Of a stretch of DNA of 12,190 nucleotides, positions 1 through 5,760 are shown piece after piece. A program made the translations under genes and the position numbers. The stretch covers positions 1 through 12,190 of the forward strand of contig JBCBEP010000104.1 of NCBI GenBank assembly GCA_038528605.1. The letters run 5' to 3'. This DNA comes from Thermohalobaculum sp038528605. Its GTDB lineage: Bacteria; Pseudomonadota; Alphaproteobacteria; Rhodobacterales; Rhodobacteraceae. The notes beneath the pieces are model-generated. The model was not told where the DNA came from and ran no database searches. It saw nothing but the letters and a program-made list of their open reading frames with translations. Each line of letters starts with the position of its first letter. Position 1 is the first letter of the stretch.

Positions 1-830
1 GTGTGCGCGAGCATGCCAAGAGCCATGCAGGCGGCGATGCCCTGGCCGTTGGGGGGGATCTCGTGGAGCGTCATGTCGTCGAAACCGGCACTGATGGTGT
101 CGACCCAGTCGGCCCGGTGCCGGCCGAGATCATCGAGGGTGAGGGCCGCCCCGTACTCTGCGCCGGCGGCGGCGATGCGCTCGGCGAGCGCGCCGCGATA
201 GAAGGCCTCGCCGCCGGTCTCGGCGATCTGACGCAGGGTTTCAGCGGCCGGGATGTTGATGAAGCGCTCTCCGACCCGTGGGGCGCGGCCCTGCGGCATG
301 AAGTGCTCGGCGAAACCCGGTTGGTCGTGGAGGAGCCCGGCGCCGCGTTGCCAGAGGCTGGAGATTACGGGCGATACGGGGAACCCCTGTTCCGCGAGGC
401 GGATTGCGGGCTCGAAGAGGGTCTCGAACGGGAGCCGACCGAAGCGGGCGCTGAGCGCCACCCAGGCACTGACGGCGCCAGGGACGGTCACGCTCTCCCA
501 GCCGCGCTCGGGCATCGTGCTGGTCTTTTCGAAGCGCTGGCGCGTCCAGGCGGCGGGGGCGCGGCCGGAGGCGTTGAGGCCATGGAGGGCGGCGCCGTCC
601 CAGAGGATGGCGAAAGCGTCGGAGCCGATGCCGTTGCCCGTAGGCTCGACAATGGTGAGGGCGATGGCGCTTGCGATAGCCGCGTCGGCAGCGTTGCCGC
701 CGCGCCTGATCATGGAGAGGCCCGCTTCCGCCGCGAGCGGCTGCGAGGTGGCGACCATGTTGTCCGCCATGACGGCAGACCGGCGCGCGGGATAGAGCCC
801 CTGGGCCGGATAGCGCACCGTTTCTGTCAT
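1..830 (-). CDS. Gamma-glutamyltransferase family protein, N-terminal 276 residues (3' end off window)
   Basis: This is an N-terminal nucleophile hydrolase of the gamma-glutamyltransferase family, which cleaves or transfers gamma-glutamyl groups (glutathione and relatives) or, in some branches, acts as an acylase. The reading starts at ATG 828-830 with GGAGG five to six bases upstream and stays open to the window edge. Family signatures seen are RRGGNAADAAIASAIALT (residues 42-59), VEPTGNGIGSDAF (61-73), the VPGAVSAW segment (117-123) and EIPPNGQGIAA (257-267). The self-cleavage threonine that begins the small subunit lies beyond the window, so activity cannot be judged. No signal peptide is apparent at the N-terminus (MTETVRYPAQ), which suggests the cytoplasmic, YwrD-like branch rather than a periplasmic Ggt. 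The family call is firm; the substrate is unknown. Confidence 0.9.
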   Translation of the reverse strand, partial: MTETVRYPAQGLYPARRSAVMADNMVATSQPLAAEAGLSMIRRGGNAADAAIASAIALTIVEPTGNGIGSDAFAILWDGAALHGLNASGRAPAAWTRQRFEKTSTMPERGWESVTVPGAVSAWVALSARFGRLPFETLFEPAIRLAEQGFPVSPVISSLWQRGAGLLHDQPGFAEHFMPQGRAPRVGERFINIPAAETLRQIAETGGEAFYRGALAERIAAAGAEYGAALTLDDLGRHRADWVDTISAGFDDMTLHEIPPNGQGIAACMALGMLAH

Positions 831-1470
831 GCGTGCCTCCACTGCTATGGCGCCCTCGGCCGCGTCGGCCGGGTGCTCGGTGGTCGGCCCCCGATTAGGC
901 GGTGGCCGAGGACGAGGCGGCGGAAAACGAGACGCCTGACATCCAGGCTCGCCTCGGGATCGCCACCGCCGCCTGCGATGGCGACGTCGCCTGACCCGGA
1001 GACTTAGCAGAGACGCGGGCGCGCGGGAGCCTGCTTCGCGTGCGGTTGGACCCTTGGCGACAGACATGCCTGTGACCCGAAAGGGGTTGGCGAACATCTC
1101 GACCGTGGCGCAGGGGACGCGGGCGCCGGGGCACGATGGCGCGTGAGGTGACGAGGCGCCCCGCCGGCTTTTGCGACCGCGCCGCTCATTGCGCCGCCCC
1201 TCACAGCGGCACCGGCGGTGGTGACGAGCGGGCCGGCGCAAGCGCGTGTGCCGATGGGCGTCAGGGGTGTTGCGGTCCGTTATTCTTGCGCGTCTCCGCG
1301 CCGGCATGGCGGGCCGTTCGCCGTTCTTGCCTGCGACAGGGGAGATTGCGCCGGATGGGTGTCGGTTGACCACGGCGGGCGATCACTGGAGACGCGCTGC
1401 GGCGTGGGCCGGGGCGCTGTTCCGTTGGTGGCAGCCGCGGTATAGCGGCGTGGCGCGATCCGGAGGTTTC
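831..1470. other. 640-base intergenic stretch with no convincing gene
   Basis: This lies between the divergently read gamma-glutamyltransferase and thioesterase genes. Open frames on both strands are short, rich in Arg/Pro/Gly and lack recognisable motifs. Two tiny frames were examined: 902-994 (GTG start, 30 acidic residues) and 1066-1146 (ATG start, 26 residues). Neither has a good ribosome binding site. Small palindromes occur, namely TCGCCA/TGGCGA (960-965 and 979-984), GCGACGTCGC (981-990) and CACCG-G-CGGTG (1210-1220), but none is clearly functional. The stretch should hold promoters for both flanking genes, but I cannot place them with confidence. It may be a decayed gene. Confidence 0.6.
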
Positions 1471-1866
1471 ATGTTCAGAACACCCATTACGCCCCGCGTG
1501 GCGGAGACCGATGGCGCGGGTCACATCAACAACACGGTCGTACCGGTCTGGTTCGAAGCGGGGCGGCGCGAGATCTTCCGCCTGCTCTCGCCGCGGCTGT
1601 CCTTCGACGACTGGCACGTGGCAGTGGTGACCATGACCGTGGACTACCTTGCGCAGATCTATTTTGCCGATGAGGTGGAGGTGCGCACCTGGGTGGAGCG
1701 GATCGGCACCAAGAGCTTCACGCTCTACGAAGAGATCTGGCAGGGGGAGCGGCACTGCGCAAAGGGCACGGTTACCTATGTCTGCTTCGATTATGAGGCA
1801 CAGAAATCGGTGCCTGTCCCCGCGCATGTGCGGGCCGCGCTGGCCGCGCATCTCAGGGTGTCCTGA
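1471..1866 (+). CDS. Acyl-CoA thioesterase, 4HBT/hotdog fold (YbgC/FadM-like)
   Basis: This is a 131-residue single-domain hotdog protein, the usual size for 4-hydroxybenzoyl-CoA thioesterase-like enzymes that hydrolyse acyl-CoA thioesters in the cytoplasm. The N-terminal active-site segment is TDGAGHINNTVVPVWFEAGR (residues 13-32), in which the Asp of TDGAGH aligns with the family catalytic Asp, followed by the HINN and FE.(G)R positions of the long helix. The central strand VAVVTMTVDYLAQIYFADEV (50-69) is also typical. The start is ATG 1471 because GGAGG sits at 1462-1466, and because the in-frame extension upstream (to 1246) is Arg/Trp-rich with no family resemblance. The gene stands alone, and no partner indicates the acyl substrate. 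The fold is firm; the substrate is unknown. Confidence 0.88.
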   Translation: MFRTPITPRVAETDGAGHINNTVVPVWFEAGRREIFRLLSPRLSFDDWHVAVVTMTVDYLAQIYFADEVEVRTWVERIGTKSFTLYEEIWQGERHCAKGTVTYVCFDYEAQKSVPVPAHVRAALAAHLRVS

Positions 1867-2132
1867 GAGCGTCTGACGCGACCCTGCGGCTCGACACATC
1901 CATGAATTGATTCCGCCTGCCCGGATGTTCCTGCCCTACCCCTCTTTCGTTCCCGACGCACAACTGTGACGGGTTTGCCCCATTGTGATCAGTCTGCGGC
2001 AGGTTGCGCTGCTCATTTTGCGACGTGTCAGATTGAGGCATGAAATCTCTTGCAGCGTACTTCGCCAAGGCGATGATTCAGAATGACTTTCGGGGATTGC
2101 GGTGGTCCGCGGCACGGCTCGTGGGCCGTCGC

Positions 2133-2160
2133 AAAAGGCGGGCAAACCTTTGCCGCTTTT
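2133..2160. promoter_or_regulatory. Palindrome/hairpin upstream of the XRE regulator gene (candidate operator)
   Basis: The core is a perfect 14-base inverted repeat, GGCAAA-CC-TTTGCC (2141-2154). It is nested in outer complementary arms AAAAG (2133-2137) and CTTTT (2156-2160). As DNA it looks like a dimer binding site about 60 bases before the regulator's start, so autoregulation is plausible. As RNA it could form a bulged hairpin ending in TTTT. No binding data are available, so the assignment as an operator is inference. Confidence 0.4.
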
Positions 2161-2174
2161 AAACCTGAGGATGT

Positions 2175-2192
2175 GCACAGTCGAAGTTGTGC
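2175..2192. promoter_or_regulatory. Short inverted repeat just before the XRE ribosome binding site
   Basis: GCACA (2175-2179) and TGTGC (2188-2192) are perfect complements separated by 8 bases, ending 4 bases before the GGGAGGG Shine-Dalgarno sequence at 2196-2202. The repeat could be an operator half-site pair or a weak RNA hairpin next to the ribosome binding site. Five-base arms are common by chance. Confidence 0.25.
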
Positions 2193-2210
2193 CGTGGGAG
2201 GGAAAGCATC

Positions 2211-2570
2211 ATGAGCCATCCGGTGGACGTCCATGTTGGGCAGCGCGTTCGTCAGCGTCGGTGGATGACGGGGATGACGCAGCAGCAGCTGGCCGAGAAG
2301 GTGGGCATCAAGTTCCAGCAGATCCAGAAATACGAGACCGGCGCGAACCGTGTTTCGGCGTCGCGTCTGTGGGACATCGCTGCCGCGCTCGATGTGCCGG
2401 TGGCCTTTTTCTTCGAGGGGCTGGACGAGGCGATGGAGGCTGCGCATCGCGAGGCCGACATGCTGGCCGATAAGGAAGCGCTCGATCTCGTACGCGCCTA
2501 CTACTCGATCCCCGAGACGCAGCGGCGCCGTCTCTTCGATCTGGCCCGCGTCCTCGGCGACGCGGCCTGA
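2211..2570 (+). CDS. XRE-family helix-turn-helix regulator (PraR/PhrR-like)
   Basis: This is a 119-residue DNA-binding regulator. The HTH_3 domain spans about residues 10-67, with the helix-turn-helix at MTQQQLAEKVGIKFQQIQKY (22-41) followed by ETGANRVSASRLWDIAAAL. The KFQQIQKYETG recognition region and the SRLWDIA...VPVAFFFEGL continuation are hallmarks of the alphaproteobacterial group that includes PraR/PhrR of rhizobia, which control surface, stress and quorum-linked genes. The C-terminal half (70-119) is helical, with a conserved-looking AYYSIPETQRRRLFDLAR segment. ATG 2211 is chosen because GGGAGGG lies 9 bases upstream and homologues begin at an MSHPVD-like sequence; an in-frame start 24 bases earlier is less likely. 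It is probably transcribed alone. Palindromes upstream suggest it may control itself. Target genes cannot be read from this window. Confidence 0.9.
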   Translation: MSHPVDVHVGQRVRQRRWMTGMTQQQLAEKVGIKFQQIQKYETGANRVSASRLWDIAAALDVPVAFFFEGLDEAMEAAHREADMLADKEALDLVRAYYSIPETQRRRLFDLARVLGDAA

Positions 2571-2591
2571 TCAGGCTCTGGTGGGGTGGAG

Positions 2592-2623
2592 CCGGCGGTC
2601 GGGTAGGGTGGCCTGACCGCCGG
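2592..2623 (+). terminator. Strong GC hairpin after the XRE gene, no T tract
   Basis: CCGGCGGTC (2592-2600) and GACCGCCGG (2615-2623) are perfect 9-base complements. The stem extends inward by one G-U and two G-C pairs to about 12 pairs, closing an 8-base loop. It begins 21 bases after the regulator stop codon. The sequence after it (GTGCCGGCGG) has no run of T, so it is either an intrinsic terminator of the GC-rich type or an mRNA 3' stabiliser. Confidence 0.5.
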
Positions 2624-2707
2624 GTGCCGGCGGCCTCAGTGCGGTCGGCTGCACGATCCGAGCGCCGCCGCGGCTATCCGATCTCCACCGACGAAGCGCC
2701 TTTCGAC

Positions 2708-2736
2708 TTGACGGCTTCCTGCGCCTGGCCGATGGG
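2708..2736 (+). promoter_or_regulatory. Possible sigma70 promoter for hisN lacking T at -7
   Basis: TTGACG (2708-2713) matches the -35 consensus at five of six positions. It is followed by a 17-base spacer and GATGGG (2731-2736), a poor -10 element that keeps the A at -11 but lacks T at -7. The implied start near 2743 leaves about 20 bases of leader, containing the GAGGAAG ribosome binding site. Alphaproteobacterial promoters often lack the -7 T. The pair could be chance. Confidence 0.3.
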
Positions 2737-2763
2737 CTTCTGGCGTTCCAGAGGAAGCCGCCT

Positions 2764-3588
2764 ATGTCCGACCACGACCCTGCTGCATCCTATCCGGCAG
2801 ATGACCCTGTGCTGTCCCTGCTCGCCCGCTTGGGCGATGTGGCCCGCGCGGAGACGCTGCCCCGTTTCCGGCGGACGGGTGTGGGCGAGAACAAAGCCGC
2901 CGGCAGCGGCAGGGCGTTCGACCCTGTGACCGAGGCCGACCGGGCATCGGAGGCGGCGATCCGCGCGCTTCTGGCGGCAGAAGCGCCAGATGACGGCATT
3001 CTTGGCGAGGAGGAGGCCGCGAAGGAGGGCACCAGCGGGGCCACCTGGGTGGTCGACCCCATCGATGGCACCCGGGCCTTTGTAAGCGGCATTCCGCTCT
3101 GGGGCACGCTCATCGCCCGGGACGACGGGTCTCGCGCGAGCCATGCCCTGGTGGACCATCCTGCGCTTGGCGAGCGCTTTCTCGCGAAAGCTGGCCTTGG
3201 GGCGTGGATGCTTCGGGACAGCGAAGCGGCGCGCATTGGCGTGAGTGGGACCACGCGCCTCGCGGACGCCACGCTCATCACCACGGCGCCGGAGCTTTTC
3301 GACGGGGCGGGCGCTGGTGCGTTCGAGACGGCGAGGCGCAGGGCGCGGCTCACGCGCTACGGGACTGATTGCTATGGCTATGCGCTCGTGGCGCTGGGCA
3401 CGGCGGATATCGTGATCGAGACGGGTCTCGCCGCCTATGACATCGCCGCACCGAAGGCACTGGTCGAGGCGGCGGGCGGGGTGGTGACCGACTGGCGCGG
3501 GGGGGACTGCCGCTGGGGCGGGAGCACCATCGCCGCGGCAACGCCGGAACTGCATGCGGAAGCGCTGGCGCTGTTCTCGGAGGCCTGA
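2764..3588 (+). CDS. hisN: Histidinol-phosphatase, inositol monophosphatase family
   Basis: HisN removes phosphate from L-histidinol phosphate, the penultimate step of histidine synthesis, in the cytoplasm with Mg2+. The 274-residue product matches the family length. Metal and phosphate signatures are present: DPVTEADRASE (53-63), GEEE (81-84), WVVDPIDGTRAFVSGIPLWG (95-114) with D98 and D101, and AAYDIAAPKALVEAAGG (223-239) with D226. The Tyr before D226, where generic inositol phosphatases have Trp, together with the RYGTDCYGYALVALG segment (198-212), favours HisN over SuhB/CysQ relatives. The start is ATG 2764, with GAGGAAG at 2751-2757. The gene stands apart from other histidine genes here, which is common in alphaproteobacteria. 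It ends 10 bases from the convergent hydrolase gene. The specific substrate is inferred from family similarity. Confidence 0.88.
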   Translation: MSDHDPAASYPADDPVLSLLARLGDVARAETLPRFRRTGVGENKAAGSGRAFDPVTEADRASEAAIRALLAAEAPDDGILGEEEAAKEGTSGATWVVDPIDGTRAFVSGIPLWGTLIARDDGSRASHALVDHPALGERFLAKAGLGAWMLRDSEAARIGVSGTTRLADATLITTAPELFDGAGAGAFETARRRARLTRYGTDCYGYALVALGTADIVIETGLAAYDIAAPKALVEAAGGVVTDWRGGDCRWGGSTIAAATPELHAEALALFSEA

Positions 3589-3598
3589 ACGCGCCCGG

Positions 3599-4558
3599 TC
3601 AGACCCCGGCCTCGGCCAGAAACCCGTCGATGGCCTGCCAGACGCGGGCGCGCCGCGGCGCATCCTCCATCAGGATATCGTGCCGCGCCCCCTCGATCTC
3701 CACGAGCGACGCGCCGAGCTTCGCGGCCATGCGCCGGCTGGCCGCGTTGTCGACCACGCCTTCCTTCTCGCCGAGCAGCACCTGGACGGGGAAGCCGGGC
3801 GGGCCGAGGCGCGCCATCAGGGCCATGGCCTCGTAGGCAGCGTGGATCCAGCCAAAGGTTGGCAGGCCCAGCTGCAGGGCGGGCAAGCTACGGAACGCCG
3901 CCCCCTGCCAGGCATAGATGTCCGGGTCGTGGGTCAGGCAGTTGCCCTCGAAGGGCTCGAAGATGTTGGGCTTTGCGGCGGCTTCGGTGGGCGGCCAGCG
4001 ATTGCCGAGGCCGAGGGCGCAGGCGAGCCGGGCGACGAGCTTCACGCCGAGGTTCTGCGCGGGTTTGAAGGCGATGCCGGCCATCGGTGCCGACAGGACG
4101 AGCGCGGCCGGTGCGATCTGCCCCCTGGCAACGGCACCGAGTGCGATGGCGGTGCCCATGGAGTGGCCGAGCACGAGCCGCACGGGCCCCTGCCCTGCCA
4201 CGGCCGGTGCGGCGAGCAGCGCTGCGAGATCGCGGCCATAGGCTTCGAAGCTCTCGACGTGACCCTTCAGCGGCTCGTCGAGCGCGCGCGCCGAGAGCCC
4301 CTGCCCGCGCCAATCGATGCTGGCGACTGCGAAGCCGCGTTTGGCGAGGGCCGCGGCGGTCATCGAGGCCTTCTCGAGAAACTCGGTGCGCCCCGGCAGG
4401 TAGAGCGCGAGCCCCCGCGCCCCGCCCGGGTTCCAGAGGGCGGCCCGAAGGGCGACACCGTCGGACGCTGCAAGCGCCAGCCCGTCCGCCCACGCGACGC
4501 CGCCGGGCGGGAGCGAGACGGCGGGCCCATGGCCCGGCTCGACCAACGCGACGCTCAA
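3599..4558 (-). CDS. Alpha/beta hydrolase, lysophospholipase (PldB/monoglyceride lipase) family
   Basis: This is a 319-residue serine hydrolase of the Hydrolase_4 group, which hydrolyses lysophospholipids or monoacylglycerols. Key features are LYLPGRTEFLEK (52-63, oxyanion region), SIDWRGQGLS (80-89), the nucleophile elbow LGHSMG with Ser133, an acidic position near GEKEGVVD (E266/D270) and the catalytic His in ARHDIL (His293). No signal peptide or membrane segment is seen. The apparent start is TTG (4556-4558): no ATG or GTG lies in frame nearby, and GAGGG, placed 8 bases before it, overlaps the stop codon of the SCP2 gene upstream (gap 11 bases). The two are therefore likely co-transcribed and translationally coupled, hinting at a shared lipid role. 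The family is firm; the substrate and exact start are less so. Confidence 0.87.
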   Translation of the reverse strand: MSVALVEPGHGPAVSLPPGGVAWADGLALAASDGVALRAALWNPGGARGLALYLPGRTEFLEKASMTAAALAKRGFAVASIDWRGQGLSARALDEPLKGHVESFEAYGRDLAALLAAPAVAGQGPVRLVLGHSMGTAIALGAVARGQIAPAALVLSAPMAGIAFKPAQNLGVKLVARLACALGLGNRWPPTEAAAKPNIFEPFEGNCLTHDPDIYAWQGAAFRSLPALQLGLPTFGWIHAAYEAMALMARLGPPGFPVQVLLGEKEGVVDNAASRRMAAKLGASLVEIEGARHDILMEDAPRRARVWQAIDGFLAEAGV

Positions 4559-4569
4559 ACGAGGCGCCC

Positions 4570-4857
4570 TCAGAGAAACTGCACGAGCTTCATGGCGGCA
4601 CCCATATCGCCGGCGATCTTGATCTTGCCGGTCATGAAGGCCGCAGTCGGGTCGAGCTCGCCGTCGAAGAGCTCGCGGAAGGTGTCGAGATCGCCGCTGA
4701 TGGTGACCTCGGCCTCGTCATCGGCCACGCGCACCCCGGCGTCGTCCGCGACGATGCTGCCCTCGTCGGTCACCTCGAACCTCACGCTGCCGGCGAAATC
4801 GGAGCCCTCCAGCTTCTCGCGGAGCTTCTCGGCTGCGCTGTTGAGTGCGTCGCTCAT
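4570..4857 (-). CDS. SCP2 sterol-binding domain protein
   Basis: This is a small stand-alone SCP-2 domain (95 residues), a fold with a hydrophobic tunnel that binds lipids, fatty acyl chains or acyl-CoA. Typical features are an N-terminal amphipathic helix (ALNSAAEKLREKLEG), the SVRFEVTDEGSIVADD strand pair, the ADDEAEVTISGDLDTFRELFDGELDPTAAFMTGKIKIAGD core and the final MGAAMKLVQFL helix. The start is ATG 4855-4857, with AAAGGA about six bases upstream. It is the first gene of a two-gene minus-strand unit with the lysophospholipase-like hydrolase and is divergent from the TPR gene. In bacteria lacking sterols the ligand is probably another lipid; the pairing with a lipase suggests lipid handling, but this is inference. 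Confidence 0.9.
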   Translation of the reverse strand: MSDALNSAAEKLREKLEGSDFAGSVRFEVTDEGSIVADDAGVRVADDEAEVTISGDLDTFRELFDGELDPTAAFMTGKIKIAGDMGAAMKLVQFL

Positions 4858-4906
4858 GGTCGTCCTTTCGTGATCGCTATCGGCGCTGTCTGCGGCCGCC
4901 CGTCCC

Positions 4907-4934
4907 TTGCAGACCTACGCGGGCCCGCTAGACT
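4907..4934 (+). promoter_or_regulatory. Sigma70-type promoter placing the start point at the TPR gene ATG
   Basis: TTGCAG (4907-4912), a 16-base spacer and TAGACT (4929-4934, with A at -11 and T at -7) form a good sigma70 promoter. The predicted start point is about 4941-4943, and the preferred ATG is 4943, so the mRNA would have a leader of zero to two bases. The promoter lies in the 85-base divergent interval shared with the SCP2 gene. Confidence 0.5.
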
Positions 4935-4942
4935 TTGGAAGT

Positions 4943-5659
4943 ATGACGAAGAGGCACATCTCCGCGGCCTTCATCGCCGCCCTCATCACCGCCCCGGCCA
5001 TGGGGTTGGTGGTGGTTCACGCCGCCGGGCCTGCCTGGGCGCAGGGCACCCCGCCCGCCTTCCCCGATCTGGAAGACGAGGCGCCCGCGCTGCCCCAGCC
5101 GCCGGCGGATCTACCGCCGACGCCGGAGCTGGCGGAGGAAGGGCTGAAGGGGCTCGACATCCCTTCGGACCAGCTCGGCCGGGAAGCGCAGCTCGACGCG
5201 CTCTTCAGCCAGCTCTCGGATGCGGCAAACCCGCATTGGCCGGTGATCCAGGCGCAGATCTGGCGGGTCTGGCGCCGCTCTGGCAGCGACAGCATGGACC
5301 TGCTGCTCGCGCGCGGGATGGAGGCCATGGAGGAGAAGGACTACGACGCGGCCGAGATGCATCTCTCCGACCTCGTGCGCCTCGCGCCCGATTTCGCGGA
5401 GGGCTGGAACCAGCGGGCGACCCTCTATTTCATGATGGAAGATTACGGGCGATCGGTTGCGGATATCGAAGCGGTGCTGGCCCTCGAGCCTCGTCATTTC
5501 GGCGCGCTCTCGGGCCTCGGGATCATTCTCGACCGGACGGGATACGACCAGGGCGCGCTCGAGGCATACAGGCGCGTGCTGGAGCTGCACCCCAACATGC
5601 CGGGTGCTCAGAAGGGCGTGGAGAAGCTGAGCCCCGAGGTCGACGGGCGCGAGCTCTGA
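4943..5659 (+). CDS. Exported TPR-repeat protein
   Basis: This is a 238-residue protein with a Sec signal peptide: basic MTKRH, a hydrophobic stretch to about residue 28, and an AWA|Q cleavage site after residue 33. A Pro/Glu-rich linker (35-75) follows, and then three tetratricopeptide repeats at about 118-151, 152-185 and 186-219 (for example RGMEAMEEKDYDAAEMHLSD and GLGIILDRTGYDQGALEAYR). TPR arrays bind protein partners, so a periplasmic or membrane-associated scaffold role is likely, with no partner visible here. ATG 4943 is preferred because it begins directly with the signal peptide; a TTG 36 bases earlier (4907) would place nonsense residues before it and coincides with a -35 element. 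No proper Shine-Dalgarno spacing exists (GGAAG ends 1-2 bases before ATG), consistent with leaderless translation. Confidence 0.85.
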   Translation: MTKRHISAAFIAALITAPAMGLVVVHAAGPAWAQGTPPAFPDLEDEAPALPQPPADLPPTPELAEEGLKGLDIPSDQLGREAQLDALFSQLSDAANPHWPVIQAQIWRVWRRSGSDSMDLLLARGMEAMEEKDYDAAEMHLSDLVRLAPDFAEGWNQRATLYFMMEDYGRSVADIEAVLALEPRHFGALSGLGIILDRTGYDQGALEAYRRVLELHPNMPGAQKGVEKLSPEVDGREL

Positions 5660-5760
5660 GGACGCGATCGGCGGCGGGGGCATGGACGTGCGGCCGTGAA
5701 GCCCCTAGGTCAGCACGGTAAGGCGCCGGGGAGGACGGCCCCTCCGCAACGCGGCGAGCA

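Larger units (their letters stand above)
1867..2210. other. Intergenic region upstream of the XRE regulator
   Basis: These 344 bases carry no supported gene. Just after the thioesterase stop is the short palindrome GCGTC-T-GACGC (1869-1879), with no T tract. A weak sigma70-like pair, TTGCAG (2050-2055) and GATGAT (2072-2077) with a 16-base spacer, is a possible promoter for the downstream regulator. The more striking elements, two inverted repeats at 2133-2160 and 2175-2192, are listed separately. The length of the region and its repeats suggest a regulated promoter for the XRE gene. Confidence 0.5.

Noticed and set aside
902..994. A 30-codon acidic frame starting at GTG
   Set aside because: It has no convincing ribosome binding site, no homologue known to me, and a position within an apparently non-coding gap.
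3..1007. A 334-codon plus-strand open frame
   Set aside because: It lies opposite the gamma-glutamyltransferase gene, its composition is that of a GC-driven shadow frame, and it has no domain; the minus strand has clear family motifs.
1066..1146. A 26-codon frame starting at ATG
   Set aside because: It lacks a Shine-Dalgarno sequence and any recognisable feature; likely chance.
1246..1470. In-frame upstream extension of the thioesterase (75 extra residues)
   Set aside because: The extension is Arg/Trp-rich and unlike hotdog thioesterases; ATG 1471 has an ideal Shine-Dalgarno sequence and gives the normal family length.
3554..4873. A 439-codon plus-strand open frame
   Set aside because: It is antisense to the hydrolase and SCP2 genes, both of which show clear motifs and ribosome binding sites.
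5730..5745. GGAGG/CCTCC inverted repeat before the helicase gene
   Set aside because: The arms are only five bases, the composition is GC-rich, and GGAGG is too far from the ATG at 5761 to be its ribosome binding site.
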